Below are positions 1 to 7,568 of a stretch of DNA of 64,000 nucleotides, piece after piece. The DNA is taken from the NCBI RefSeq assembly GCF_014641075.1, contig NZ_BMHP01000003.1, positions 62,001 to 126,000 of the forward strand. The letters run 5' to 3'. The position numbers were made by a program, and so were the translations under genes. Position 1 is the first letter of the stretch. Every line of letters starts with the position of its first letter. Source of the DNA: Paenibacillus nasutitermitis. Lineage in GTDB: Bacteria > Bacillota > Bacilli > Paenibacillales > Paenibacillaceae. The notes below the pieces were generated by a model that saw nothing but the letters and a program-made list of their open reading frames with translations, did not search any database and was not told where the DNA came from.

Positions 1-1041
1 CTGATGGGTCAATTCGGGGTCAGCCGGGTCACCATCATCACGGCGGTCCGCTACCTTGTCGAGGATGGTCTGCTGTACCGGGTTGCCGGCAAAGGAACCT
101 TTGTCCAGTCGGATCCCCCTTCTCTCCCTGCGGCTAACCGTATCTCTCTGCCGGTCAAGAAATCAGTCATCGGCTTCATCATGCATCCCGCGCGCGATCT
201 GTTCATGTACCGTTTGCTGCTCGGCATTGAACAGTCTTGCCGCGAGGCGGGTTACGGGCTGATGGTCCGTTCCTCTTTTTCACAGGATGATGAATTGCAA
301 GCGATCAAGGATTTGCTGGATTGGGGCGTGGAGGGGCTGATTATTCATCCTTTCTACGGCGAAGCCTACAACGAGGCCATACTGAAGCTGAGGGCGGATC
401 AATTTCCTTTCGTCCTGGTGGACCGGTATCTTCCCGGTATACCTACCAATGCCGTATTCTCCGATAACTACGAAGGCGGAAAAATGGCTGCGGAATATCT
501 CATCCGCCTCGGTCATACGCAGATTGGCGTGGTATCCTCGCCGATCTCCAAGGCCTCAAGCAGCGAAGACCGCTTCCAGGGTTATCTGGATGCATTCAGG
601 GCCAAGTCCCTTCAGGTACAGCCTCATCAATGGCTGACCCGGATTGATGAGGATTTGCTCTTCCACGATGAAGTTACAACCCGGGAAGCCATCGAAGAAT
701 GGCTTACCGAGCACAATGAAATGACTGCCATCTTCACCACCAACTCTATTGACGCTATTTATGTGGCGACCGTCGCCGAGAAGCTGGGCATCGCAGTACC
801 GGGCAATCTCTCCATTCTTTCCTTCGATGATCCGGGAATCAGCGATCTGCAGAAGCATTATTTTACGCATATGCGGCAGGATATTGAGTCAATGGGCGAA
901 AAATCCGTCGAGCTGCTCATCCGCGCCATCGATGATCCTTCAACATTGGAACGAATTAAAATTCCGGTTTCGCTTGTCGAAGGGCGCTCCACACTTAGCC
1001 TTCCGGCAGAAAATGCCTTGCCGGGGATATCCACTATTTGA
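1..1041 (+). CDS. GntR/LacI-type transcriptional regulator, 5' end cut by window
   Basis: The gene runs off the left edge, because codon 1 of the window is already inside the recognition part of a winged helix-turn-helix. The first 35 visible residues (FGVSRVTIITAVRYL, then GKGTFVQ) match the end of a GntR DNA-binding domain. The remaining ~300 residues form a LacI/periplasmic-binding-type sugar-sensing domain, with FVLVDRYLPG, a DNYEGG segment, HTQIGVVSSP and a C-terminal VEGRSTL stretch. GntR heads fused to LacI-type sensors are the AraR arrangement, and such proteins usually repress sugar-use genes until a sugar binds. The target is not visible here; it may lie to the left. A strong terminator follows. 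The family call is firm and the effector is unknown. Confidence 0.85.
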   Translation: MMGQFGVSRVTIITAVRYLVEDGLLYRVAGKGTFVQSDPPSLPAANRISLPVKKSVIGFIMHPARDLFMYRLLLGIEQSCREAGYGLMVRSSFSQDDELQAIKDLLDWGVEGLIIHPFYGEAYNEAILKLRADQFPFVLVDRYLPGIPTNAVFSDNYEGGKMAAEYLIRLGHTQIGVVSSPISKASSSEDRFQGYLDAFRAKSLQVQPHQWLTRIDEDLLFHDEVTTREAIEEWLTEHNEMTAIFTTNSIDAIYVATVAEKLGIAVPGNLSILSFDDPGISDLQKHYFTHMRQDIESMGEKSVELLIRAIDDPSTLERIKIPVSLVEGRSTLSLPAENALPGISTI

Positions 1042-1118
1042 ATAAGCTGTCCCATAAGGGATTCGCATGCAGAAGAGAGAGAACCCGCTTTACTCGAAGA
1101 AAACGATCCAACTAATAA

Positions 1119-1166
1119 AACCGGGATGTAGCAGACGTCAATTCTGCTCTATCCCGGTTCTTTTTT
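1119..1166 (+). terminator. Intrinsic terminator after the GntR/LacI gene
   Basis: AACCGGGAT (1119-1127) pairs with ATCCCGGTT (1151-1159). An inner AGCAGA/TCTGCT pair extends the stem, and a run of T follows (1161-1166). It sits 78 bases after the stop codon of the upstream gene. Confidence 0.85.
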
Positions 1167-1296
1167 GGTCGATCGCGGCCTTCTTCAGCAAATTGTGGAA
1201 GCGGATGATATCGAACGGGGGAAGTTTCCGCGGATCAGTATCTCACGGGCGCAGCCGGAGCAAATCGAGGTAGGGGTCCGACAGGCAGTCACATAA
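1165..1296 (+). pseudogene. Possible C-terminal relic of a MocR-type (aminotransferase-like) regulator
   Basis: An open stretch of about 43 codons, with no start codon of its own, ends in TAA at 1294-1296. Its end, RISISRAQPEQIEVGVRQA, resembles the extreme C-terminus of PLP aminotransferase-like proteins, where a beta strand precedes a PEQIEEGIR-type helix. Nothing upstream encodes the rest, and the terminator of the preceding gene overlaps its beginning. I read it as a leftover of a deleted gene. The similarity is short and could be chance. Confidence 0.3.
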
Positions 1297-2086
1297 CAGT
1301 GACCAGCCATTTAATCCAATAAGCGGCAGGCACCAGAAGCAGCTGAGCCAATAGCGTTCCCGCAAGCCGGGAAAGCATCAGGAGCCCAAAAACCTTGTTC
1401 AGTGTTTTCGTTTCCTTTTCGCCTCTAAGCACCTTGTCGGTAAGCAGACCGATTTGCGGATCGATCAGAATGGTGAGCAGGATCGTTGCGACCCCATTGA
1501 TCAAGCCCGATGCCTGGGATGCGGCTGTCGCATACTCCGTCGTCAAAGTTGATGCTAGCAATGCCGCAAGAACACCAATGGTATAAATGCCGGTCACCAG
1601 AATGTTCATTCCGACTAGACGCTTGGGTATTCCTCCAATCCTTAGGCGCGACAACATTTCCAGTCTTGGAAAACGCATATGAGTCCGGGCATGCTTGATC
1701 TTCTGGATAGAAACGAAGGACCGGACCAACAGCGGAATGGAACCTGCCACTTCCAGATGGGCGATGATTCTTGAAGATATGAATACAGCAGAGGGAAACA
1801 ACAGAATCGCGGTGAGCGTCCCGATCGTTGAAGCGCCTATAACGAGCCGCAAATGCCCGATCAAATTAAATTCCGGATGATCCCTGGCAAAGTCGATAAT
1901 TTTGCCCGTCAGAGGCCCCTGCACCATATTCGCTGTCCGGGATACCAGCAGGATGATTCCCGACAAGGACAGGGCAACTGCAAGCTTGCCCAGACGAACG
2001 CCTGCCAGACGCAGCGAATACGTCAACGTTTCGGATAAATGAATAATGAACGTAAAAAGGAATACAACTATAACCTGCTGCAGCAC
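1289..2086 (-). CDS. amj: Lipid II flippase Amj (DUF2837 family)
   Basis: This integral membrane protein belongs to the Amj/YdaH family, which in Bacillus subtilis is an alternative to MurJ and moves the peptidoglycan precursor lipid II across the membrane. The sequence shows the family's opening HLSETLTYSLRLAGVRLGK, then ALSLSG, LVSRTANMVQGPLTGK and about six hydrophobic segments. A GTG at 2086 is preceded by GAGGCGG at good spacing and gives 265 residues, close to the 274 of the B. subtilis protein. The frame stays open to 2224, but that extension would overlap the upstream gene and looks non-coding. It is last in a leftward group led by a MerR regulator, so its expression may be conditional. 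Family call firm, start less so. Confidence 0.85.
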   Translation of the reverse strand: MLQQVIVVFLFTFIIHLSETLTYSLRLAGVRLGKLAVALSLSGIILLVSRTANMVQGPLTGKIIDFARDHPEFNLIGHLRLVIGASTIGTLTAILLFPSAVFISSRIIAHLEVAGSIPLLVRSFVSIQKIKHARTHMRFPRLEMLSRLRIGGIPKRLVGMNILVTGIYTIGVLAALLASTLTTEYATAASQASGLINGVATILLTILIDPQIGLLTDKVLRGEKETKTLNKVFGLLMLSRLAGTLLAQLLLVPAAYWIKWLVTVM

Positions 2087-2192
2087 AACGCTCCGCCTCA
2101 TTCCATTTGTAAATTCCATCTGGCAAGAAACCATGTATGAAGGAATCTCTAAGAGGCGGGTTTCTTTGAATCTGTTACTTGAATAGGAGCAT

Positions 2193-2381
2193 TCAATTCT
2201 TGGCGGCTGTATTATCTTCGTCATTCAATAAAGTTACGGCCCGGATTCTCGCGTCCGGATAGAGGCGGCAGATCCGATGCCTGGCATCTTCAATACCGAA
2301 AGCATGAACATCACGATAATAAACAATTTCGTAAATTGAATCGGTAAACTCCACGGTGTATACGCCAAGCTCCTGTTCCAT
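2193..2381 (-). CDS. Small conserved-looking hypothetical protein (62 aa)
   Basis: The ATG at 2381 has an excellent AAGGAGG (2389-2395) seven bases upstream, which argues that this short gene is translated. The product has no signal peptide or membrane segment. It reads as a small mixed alpha/beta fold (EFTDSIYEIVYYRDVHAFG, then a helix and YPDARIRAVTLL). I do not recognise the family. It lies 23 bases behind the 172-residue gene and in front of amj, in the same direction, so it is probably co-transcribed with both under the MerR gene. No function is assigned. Confidence 0.6.
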   Translation of the reverse strand: MEQELGVYTVEFTDSIYEIVYYRDVHAFGIEDARHRICRLYPDARIRAVTLLNDEDNTAAKN

Positions 2382-2404
2382 ACATTTTCCTCCTTCGTGC
2401 ATGG

Positions 2405-2923
2405 TTAATAATCAATCCGGTATTTCTTCTCCAGCTCCGACATTTCGCCTCTCATTCCGGTTCCGGGAGGAACCAGCACAATCCATTCGTCCCCATGGTC
2501 CTTCCGCTGAAGGGACATACTGCGCATCGGCTTCACCCGCCCGGCGACATCGTCGTTAATCACGATCTCCTCCCACTGCGTCTCTTCTACCCATTCAAGG
2601 ACAACGGTACGAATCATGCTTTGCTCCCTGTTATGCGCGTCCCGGTAATCCATCACGACAATTATTTCGCAGCGTCCGGGAGTAACTGCCTCTTCCGTGA
2701 AAAATTCAACCAGCACGTCTCTTTCCTTCAAGGGTCCGTCGAGAAAAATGGTACCGGAATCGGACTCCTCGTGTCCGGTAAGATTCGGCAAGCGGAGCAG
2801 CCCCTCAGGCAGATCGATATGGATGCGCACGTCGCAGACGGCGGAATCCATGATCTCCACCCAAAGGTGGTTCAGGCCTTCTTCGTTTTCCATCCTTGTT
2901 TTTTCCAAATGCAGGCGCATCAT
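2405..2923 (-). CDS. Hypothetical protein in MerR-amj group (172 aa)
   Basis: The start codon overlaps the MerR stop (ATGA at 2920-2923) and is preceded by AAAGGTG, so the two are translationally coupled. The product is acidic, soluble-looking and rich in beta strands. It has no signal peptide, no membrane helix and no cysteine pair that suggests a metal site. It contains a proline/glycine patch, VPPGTGMRGEM, near the C-terminus (about residue 150). I do not recognise the family. Coupling to the regulator suggests it belongs to the same response, possibly as a sensor partner or envelope-stress factor, but that is inference from position only. Confidence 0.65.
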   Translation of the reverse strand: MMRLHLEKTRMENEEGLNHLWVEIMDSAVCDVRIHIDLPEGLLRLPNLTGHEESDSGTIFLDGPLKERDVLVEFFTEEAVTPGRCEIIVVMDYRDAHNREQSMIRTVVLEWVEETQWEEIVINDDVAGRVKPMRSMSLQRKDHGDEWIVLVPPGTGMRGEMSELEKKYRIDY

Positions 2924-3324
2924 GGACGTTCACCTTTGATTAAATGGGAGACAGATTCAATCATCTTCTGTCTTAATTCCGCAGAAATCCGGGGACTTGT
3001 CGTAATAAAGACATCCTCGCTCACCTGATGGATCTGGTTGCCCTGCTGATACATCGACAATCTGTCTCCGATTCGAATCACCTCTTCCAGAGAAAGATCC
3101 TGCAGCTGGCGGGCAATCGAAGCCAAGCTCTCGCCTGTTTTGGTCAACGCCAGAATAGCCCGGAAATAATCCAGATGCTTCTGCGTATAAACCCGCTTGT
3201 TGCCCACCAGTGCAAGCGGCGGAATTAAACCGATCTGAGTGTAGTAACGGACAGTCCGCAGGTTGATCTCCGGATCGTCCTGCTGCAAATATTCCGTTAT
3301 TTGTTTGGCGGTGTAGGATTCCAA
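2920..3324 (-). CDS. MerR-family transcriptional regulator
   Basis: The N-terminal half is a MerR winged helix: YTAKQITEYL, NLRTVRYYTQIGLIPP, a wing with VGNKRVYTQKHLDYF, then a dimerisation helix with LASIARQLQDLS. The start is a TTG at 3324 with GAGGTGAG at good distance. The C-terminal ~60 residues contain no cysteine and no recognisable drug- or metal-binding domain, so the signal is unknown. MerR proteins typically act at promoters with long spacers and often control their own operon. Here the gene is first in a leftward set with two hypothetical genes and amj, which suggests it tunes expression of the alternative lipid II flippase. Confidence 0.85.
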   Translation of the reverse strand: MESYTAKQITEYLQQDDPEINLRTVRYYTQIGLIPPLALVGNKRVYTQKHLDYFRAILALTKTGESLASIARQLQDLSLEEVIRIGDRLSMYQQGNQIHQVSEDVFITTSPRISAELRQKMIESVSHLIKGERP

Positions 3325-3434
3325 GTTCTCACCTCATTATGTCAGTCAAGTGTTTATGTTACATCAAACTGTATAAGACACAGCTTACTGCGATTATATA
3401 CAAAATCAACCGATATTAGCAAGTACATGAAATG

Positions 3435-3470
3435 AAAAAAAGGCAGATACCGTTTAACCGGTACCTGCCT
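3435..3470 (-). terminator. Second terminator behind the AraC gene
   Basis: Read leftward, AGGCAGGTACCG pairs with CGGTATCTGCCT around a TTAAA loop and is followed by a run of T (A run 3435-3441 on the + strand). It backs up the larger hairpin at 3508-3579 and shields the MerR promoter region from read-through. Confidence 0.75.
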
Positions 3471-3507
3471 TACAAGCAACTGGCGAATGGCCTCTTTTGA
3501 CAGGCAC

Positions 3508-3579
3508 AAAAAAAAGCGCCTCTGGAAGGACATTGGACATACCCGGGGGTATGTCCAACTTTCTATTTCAAGAGATGCT
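3508..3579 (-). terminator. Long-stem intrinsic terminator of the AraC gene
   Basis: The core is the perfect palindrome TTGGACATACCC/GGGTATGTCCAA (3533-3558). Outer arms AGCATCTCT and AGAGGCGCT (read leftward) extend the stem, and eight T follow (A run 3508-3515 on the + strand). It begins 26 bases after the stop codon of the AraC gene. Confidence 0.8.
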
Positions 3580-3604
3580 AATGATTCAGAAATGGCTGGG
3601 ACTG

Positions 3605-4516
3605 TTATTTTCTTGCGGTATGCGCAGCTCTGTATTTGCTGGGGCTGATGCCGAAGCTTTCCTTGAAGACGCGGCTGAAGTAATAGAGATTCGAAAATCC
3701 CGCAATTTTGGATATATCCTGAATCCGGTTATCCGTACTGAGCAGCATCTCTTTGGAGCGCTCCAGCCTGATACTGAGCATCCGGTCCATAATGGTCTGA
3801 CCGGTCAGCTGCTTATATTTGCGGGCCAGATTGCCATAGCTCATATGCAGGGAAGCGGCTAGCTCATGGACGTTAATCTTCCTTCTCTGGTCGTCATTCA
3901 AGTAAATTTCGATCTTGCGCAGAAGCGCAGCATTCGAATAATCCGACGATGTCGGCACATGTTCCTGCGGTTCCCCCACCCCTGCGAGCGCCAGCAGCAG
4001 CTGGAGCAGCGTCAGCTGCAGCGAAAGCTGCGAATGCTCGCGGGAAGCTTCCTGGAACATCCGCAGCAGCAGCAGACCAATGCCCATGTCATCCTTGTAG
4101 CATCCGGGATTCCACCCCCGCAGCCGTTCCAATTGGGCAAAAGCATCCTGCTTGTCGCCTCTTTCCTCTCTTGCTCCGTCGGGTGCATCGCCGGCAAGCG
4201 TCCAGCGGATACATATCCCCCAATGCGGAGCTTCCGGCACGTAGCAATGGGAGTGGACCATGCCTGGAGGGATGAGAAAGAAGCTCCCCGGCCCCACTTC
4301 GATCATAGGTCCGCCAAAGCTGGACTGCATCGTACCTTCACAAATATAGTTGAACTCGAACCAGGTATGGGAATGAAGAGGGCATTGATCGGCGCCCAGC
4401 GGATGCTCCACAATAATTTCGATAATCTCCACATTAGCTCCGTTGACAGCAAGACTTCCATTCACGGAAGCCTGAAGGCGGGCCAAATGGCTCATGGCGA
4501 ATTCCAGTTCGAACAT
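3605..4516 (-). CDS. AraC-family regulator with cupin sensor, next to alpha-mannosidase
   Basis: The N-terminal ~150 residues form a cupin-type sugar-sensing domain (PLHSHTWFEFNYICEG, then GSFFLIPPGMVHSH). The C-terminal ~100 residues form the double helix-turn-helix of AraC proteins (VHELAASLHMSYGNLARKYKQ and ISKIAGFSNLYYFSRVFKE). The start ATG at 4516 has AAAGGAG upstream. The gene is divergent from the GH38 alpha-mannosidase, with 159 bases between the starts, so it very likely activates that gene when a mannoside-derived sugar is present. Two tandem terminators close the transcript. The family is clear; the ligand is inferred from the neighbour. Confidence 0.88.
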   Translation of the reverse strand: MFELEFAMSHLARLQASVNGSLAVNGANVEIIEIIVEHPLGADQCPLHSHTWFEFNYICEGTMQSSFGGPMIEVGPGSFFLIPPGMVHSHCYVPEAPHWGICIRWTLAGDAPDGAREERGDKQDAFAQLERLRGWNPGCYKDDMGIGLLLLRMFQEASREHSQLSLQLTLLQLLLALAGVGEPQEHVPTSSDYSNAALLRKIEIYLNDDQRRKINVHELAASLHMSYGNLARKYKQLTGQTIMDRMLSIRLERSKEMLLSTDNRIQDISKIAGFSNLYYFSRVFKESFGISPSKYRAAHTARK

Positions 4517-4675
4517 AATAGGGCTCGCTCCTTTTGGAAAACACTCGGCATAGGGTCATTTTAACACAAGGAAGACTGTTATTTTATTATAAAAACTTGT
4601 TACCATAATGAATTTATTTATCGCCTCCGGTCACGGACAATAGAACAATAGCAATAATAAGGAGGAATATGTTCT

Positions 4676-7141
4676 ATGAAGCAGCTTCATCTGTTAAGCA
4701 ATGCCCATCTGGATCCTGTCTGGCAGTGGGAATGGGAGGAAGGCGCTGCAGCCGCGGTGTCAACGTTCCGTGCGGCCGCTGATTTCTGCGACGAATACGA
4801 GGGTTATGTATTCAATCACAATGAAGCACTGCTGTACCGGTGGATTGAAGAATACGAGCCGGAATTGTTCGAACGAATCCGCGATCATGTCAAATCGGGG
4901 CGTTGGCATATTATGGGCGGCTGGTATTTGCAGCCGGATTGCAACATGCCTTCCGGCGAGTCCTTTGTCCGGCAAATTCTGCTCGGGAGAAACTATTTTC
5001 AAGAAAAATTCGGGGTAATGCCAGGGACGGCGATCAATTTCGATTCCTTCGGACATTCCCGGGGACTTGTGCAGATCATGAGCAAAGCAGGCTACGATTC
5101 TTATATCTTCTGCCGTCCGGATGACCGCACAGCCGGCCCTGCGCAGGATTTCAAATGGATCGGCTTTGATGGCTCCGAGGTAATCGCCCATCAAGCGCTT
5201 GGGGGCTACAACACCCTCCTCGGACAGGCTCACAAGAAGGTGGAGAATTGGCTTGCGCAGCACCAGGATCAAGAAATCTGTTTGATGTTGTGGGGCGTGG
5301 GCAATCATGGGGGCGGACCCTCGCGTATCGACCTGGATGAGATCGGCAGGATGATCACGGATTCTCAGGATGTGCGCATCGAGCATTCCACACCGGAGAG
5401 ATATTTTGCCGAGCTAAGCAAACGCAGGGATTCGCTTCCTGTACATGAAGATGATATCAACCCACGGTTTGTCGGCTGCTATACTTCGATGATCCGGATC
5501 AAACAGAAACACCGCCAGCTTGAGAATGAGCTTTATACGACGGAGAAAATGCTCTCCGCTGCGGCGCTTAACGGATTGCTCGCCAATCCCAAGACAGAAC
5601 TGCTCGAAGGGTTTTATGACCTGATGCTTGCCCAGTTCCACGATATTCTGCCTGGTTCTTCCGTCCAGCCTGCGGAAGACGCCTCCCTGCGGCTGCTGGA
5701 TCACGGCTTGGAAATCGCCTCCAGATTGAAGGCGCGCGCATTCTTTGCCCTTGCTTCCGGCCAGGCCAAGGCAGCGGATGGCGAATATCCGATTCTTATT
5801 TATAATCCGCATCCCTACCCTGTCAAAGGGGCGTTCGCCTGTGAATTCATGCTGGCTGACCAGAACTGGAAGGAGGAATTCTCTAGTCCAGTCGTATACA
5901 GGGACGGCGTGAAGCTCCCCTCCCAGCCGGAGAAGGAATATAGCAATATCAATCTAGACTGGCGCAAGCGCGTCGTATTCGAAGCCGAGCTCTCCCCGTT
6001 CTCCATGAACCGGTTTGATTGCCGGATCGAAACGCTCCCGGCCAAACCCGCTGTGCAGCTCGTGGAGGAGAACGGATTACTGCACTTCCGCAGCGGCAGA
6101 TTGGAAGTAGCGATCAATACGGCAACCGGTCTGCTGGATGCCTATCGCATCGACGGGAAGGATTACCTGCTCCCGCAAGCTTTTCTCCCGCTCGTTGTGC
6201 AGGATAATGCCGATCCCTGGCGTATGGATACCAACCGCTTCGAGCCCACAATCGGCGCTTTCTCGCTTATGAGTCCAGTTGCAGGAACGGCTCTCTCGGG
6301 GATCACGACGCAGGATATCCCTTCTGTCCGGGTCATCGAGGACGGGGAAGTGCGTACGGTTGTCGAGGCTCTGCTGGAATACGGGCAGTCGGCAGCTTGC
6401 ATCACCTACAAGCTGCCCAAACAGGGAACGGAAATCGAGGTCGGGGTGCGGCTGTTCTGGAACGAGAAGGACAAAATGGTGAAGCTGTCTATTCCGACTG
6501 TCCTGCAGAATGCCCAATACATGGGCCAAACCGCTTATGGGGTGCAGAAGCTGCCGCAGGACGGTACCGAGGCGGTTGCGCAGAAATGGACGATGCTGTC
6601 TTCGCCGCAGAGCGCCGTCACCTTAATCAATGACGGCATATACGGGAGCGACAGCAGCAGCAATGAAATGCGTCCGACACTGCTGCGCAGCCCCGGCTAT
6701 TGCTCGCATCCTATTATGGAACGCCCGCTGATGCTGCAGGACCGCTTCTCTCCACGTATCGACCAAGGTGAACGCCTTTACAGCTTTTGGCTGAACGCAG
6801 GTCCAAGCGAGGAACGTGCCACGGCGATCGACCGTGAAGCGCTCGCCCATAACGAGAAGCCTGCCATTCTATCGTTCTTCCCCAGCGGCAAGGGCCGTTT
6901 AACCGGCGAATTGATGGTGCTGGATGACGAAACCGTGCAGCTGGCAGCCTTCAAGCAGGCGGAGGATGAAAAGGGCTATATGATCCGTCTGTTTGAGCCA
7001 ACGGGGATCAAGCGTTCAACCGTGCTGCGGATACCTGCGTATCATATCGAGCAGCAAATCGATTTGAATGCCTTTGAAATCAAGACCCTTCGTTTCAATC
7101 CCGAGCCCGGCACCATCACTGAAGGCCAGTTAATGGAGTAG
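4676..7141 (+). CDS. GH38 alpha-mannosidase
   Basis: This enzyme hydrolyses terminal alpha-linked mannose. It has no signal peptide, so it acts in the cytoplasm on imported mannosides. The N-terminal catalytic domain carries the zinc-binding HLDPVW motif (His11, Asp13) and the nucleophile Asp123 in NFDSFGHS. LWGVGNHGGGP lies around residue 210. Next come the helical middle domain with LAQFHDILPGSS (a further zinc histidine region) and beta-rich C-terminal domains ending in FEIKTLRF. The 821 residues suit the family. The start ATG follows AAGGAGG at 4659-4665. A divergent AraC regulator adjoins, and no transporter is linked here. Preference for alpha-1,2, 1,3 or 1,6 linkages cannot be read from sequence. 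Confidence 0.93.
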   Translation: MKQLHLLSNAHLDPVWQWEWEEGAAAAVSTFRAAADFCDEYEGYVFNHNEALLYRWIEEYEPELFERIRDHVKSGRWHIMGGWYLQPDCNMPSGESFVRQILLGRNYFQEKFGVMPGTAINFDSFGHSRGLVQIMSKAGYDSYIFCRPDDRTAGPAQDFKWIGFDGSEVIAHQALGGYNTLLGQAHKKVENWLAQHQDQEICLMLWGVGNHGGGPSRIDLDEIGRMITDSQDVRIEHSTPERYFAELSKRRDSLPVHEDDINPRFVGCYTSMIRIKQKHRQLENELYTTEKMLSAAALNGLLANPKTELLEGFYDLMLAQFHDILPGSSVQPAEDASLRLLDHGLEIASRLKARAFFALASGQAKAADGEYPILIYNPHPYPVKGAFACEFMLADQNWKEEFSSPVVYRDGVKLPSQPEKEYSNINLDWRKRVVFEAELSPFSMNRFDCRIETLPAKPAVQLVEENGLLHFRSGRLEVAINTATGLLDAYRIDGKDYLLPQAFLPLVVQDNADPWRMDTNRFEPTIGAFSLMSPVAGTALSGITTQDIPSVRVIEDGEVRTVVEALLEYGQSAACITYKLPKQGTEIEVGVRLFWNEKDKMVKLSIPTVLQNAQYMGQTAYGVQKLPQDGTEAVAQKWTMLSSPQSAVTLINDGIYGSDSSSNEMRPTLLRSPGYCSHPIMERPLMLQDRFSPRIDQGERLYSFWLNAGPSEERATAIDREALAHNEKPAILSFFPSGKGRLTGELMVLDDETVQLAAFKQAEDEKGYMIRLFEPTGIKRSTVLRIPAYHIEQQIDLNAFEIKTLRFNPEPGTITEGQLME

Positions 7142-7297
7142 AGAAGCTTGTCTATCATCGCGGCTGCCTTGTATTTCATGGGACGGTACGAGGCCAGCCG
7201 AAGTTTTTTTCCTTTTATGGATTGACAATGTTTCACCGAGCATGATAACTTACGTAGTATCGAATTCAAAATCTCGGAATGGAAAGGAGCCACCGTC

Positions 7298-7390
7298 ATG
7301 ATTGCAAGAGATCCGCATGTGTTTACCGCCTACAATCCGCGCATCGCCCAATTGCATATTCATCGTGGCCTCCTTAATGAGCGGATCTGA
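7298..7390 (+). CDS. BmrB-like leader peptide (30 codons) before multidrug ABC exporter
   Basis: ATG at 7298 is preceded by GAAAGGAG at good spacing and opens a 30-codon frame ending in TGA at 7388-7390. It starts MIARDPHVF and ends GLLNERI. The next 130 bases hold two strong terminators, and then the bmrC/bmrD-like exporter genes begin. In B. subtilis the bmrCD operon is governed by a translated leader, bmrB, through ribosome-mediated attenuation, and this layout matches that architecture. The segment 7363-7370 inside the leader can pair with 7438-7445 in the ascending arm of the first terminator (one G-U pair). A stalled ribosome could therefore change which hairpin forms. The peptide is short and its homology to BmrB untested. 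Confidence 0.6.
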   Translation: MIARDPHVFTAYNPRIAQLHIHRGLLNERI

Positions 7391-7430
7391 AGTCTGTTCT
7401 GACGTTCACCGGACATTTAACGTCATCCTT

Positions 7431-7470
7431 AAGCGCTGGTCACGAAATTCTCGTGACGTGCGCTTTTTTT
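7431..7470 (+). terminator. Attenuator terminator 1 before exporter genes
   Basis: AAGCGC (7431-7436) and GTCACGA (7439-7445) pair with TCGTGAC (7451-7457) and GCGCTT (7460-7465), and T runs to 7470. It lies 41 bases after the leader stop. A further small hairpin, TGACGTT (7400-7406) with AACGTCA (7419-7425), sits between them and may compete. Confidence 0.8.
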
Positions 7471-7482
7471 ATTCCAAAGCTT

Positions 7483-7521
7483 AAGCACACCGTATCCGAG
7501 CGGTGTGCTTTTGTGTTTTTT
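7483..7521 (+). terminator. Attenuator terminator 2 before exporter genes
   Basis: AAGCACACCG (7483-7492) pairs perfectly with CGGTGTGCTT (7501-7510), followed by TTGTGTTTTTT. It comes directly after terminator 1 and 48 bases before the bmrC-like start, so it would block basal transcription of the exporter. Confidence 0.8.
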
Positions 7522-7568
7522 GAAAGATTTTTCCCTTACCCTACATGTTGGAGAGAAGGTAGTCCCTT

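Noticed and set aside
1067..1273. 68-codon + strand frame after the GntR/LacI gene
   Set aside because: It spans the terminator hairpin, has no ribosome site and no coding character. The other frame carries the possible aminotransferase-like relic.
3533..3558. Perfect 12-bp palindrome considered as a regulator operator
   Set aside because: It is the core of a longer hairpin followed by eight T on the leftward strand, just after the AraC gene stop; a terminator explains it better.
7302..7484. 60-codon + strand frame overlapping the exporter leader
   Set aside because: It begins four bases after the leader ATG, has a worse-placed ribosome site and runs through the terminator stem. The 30-codon frame at 7298 is better supported.
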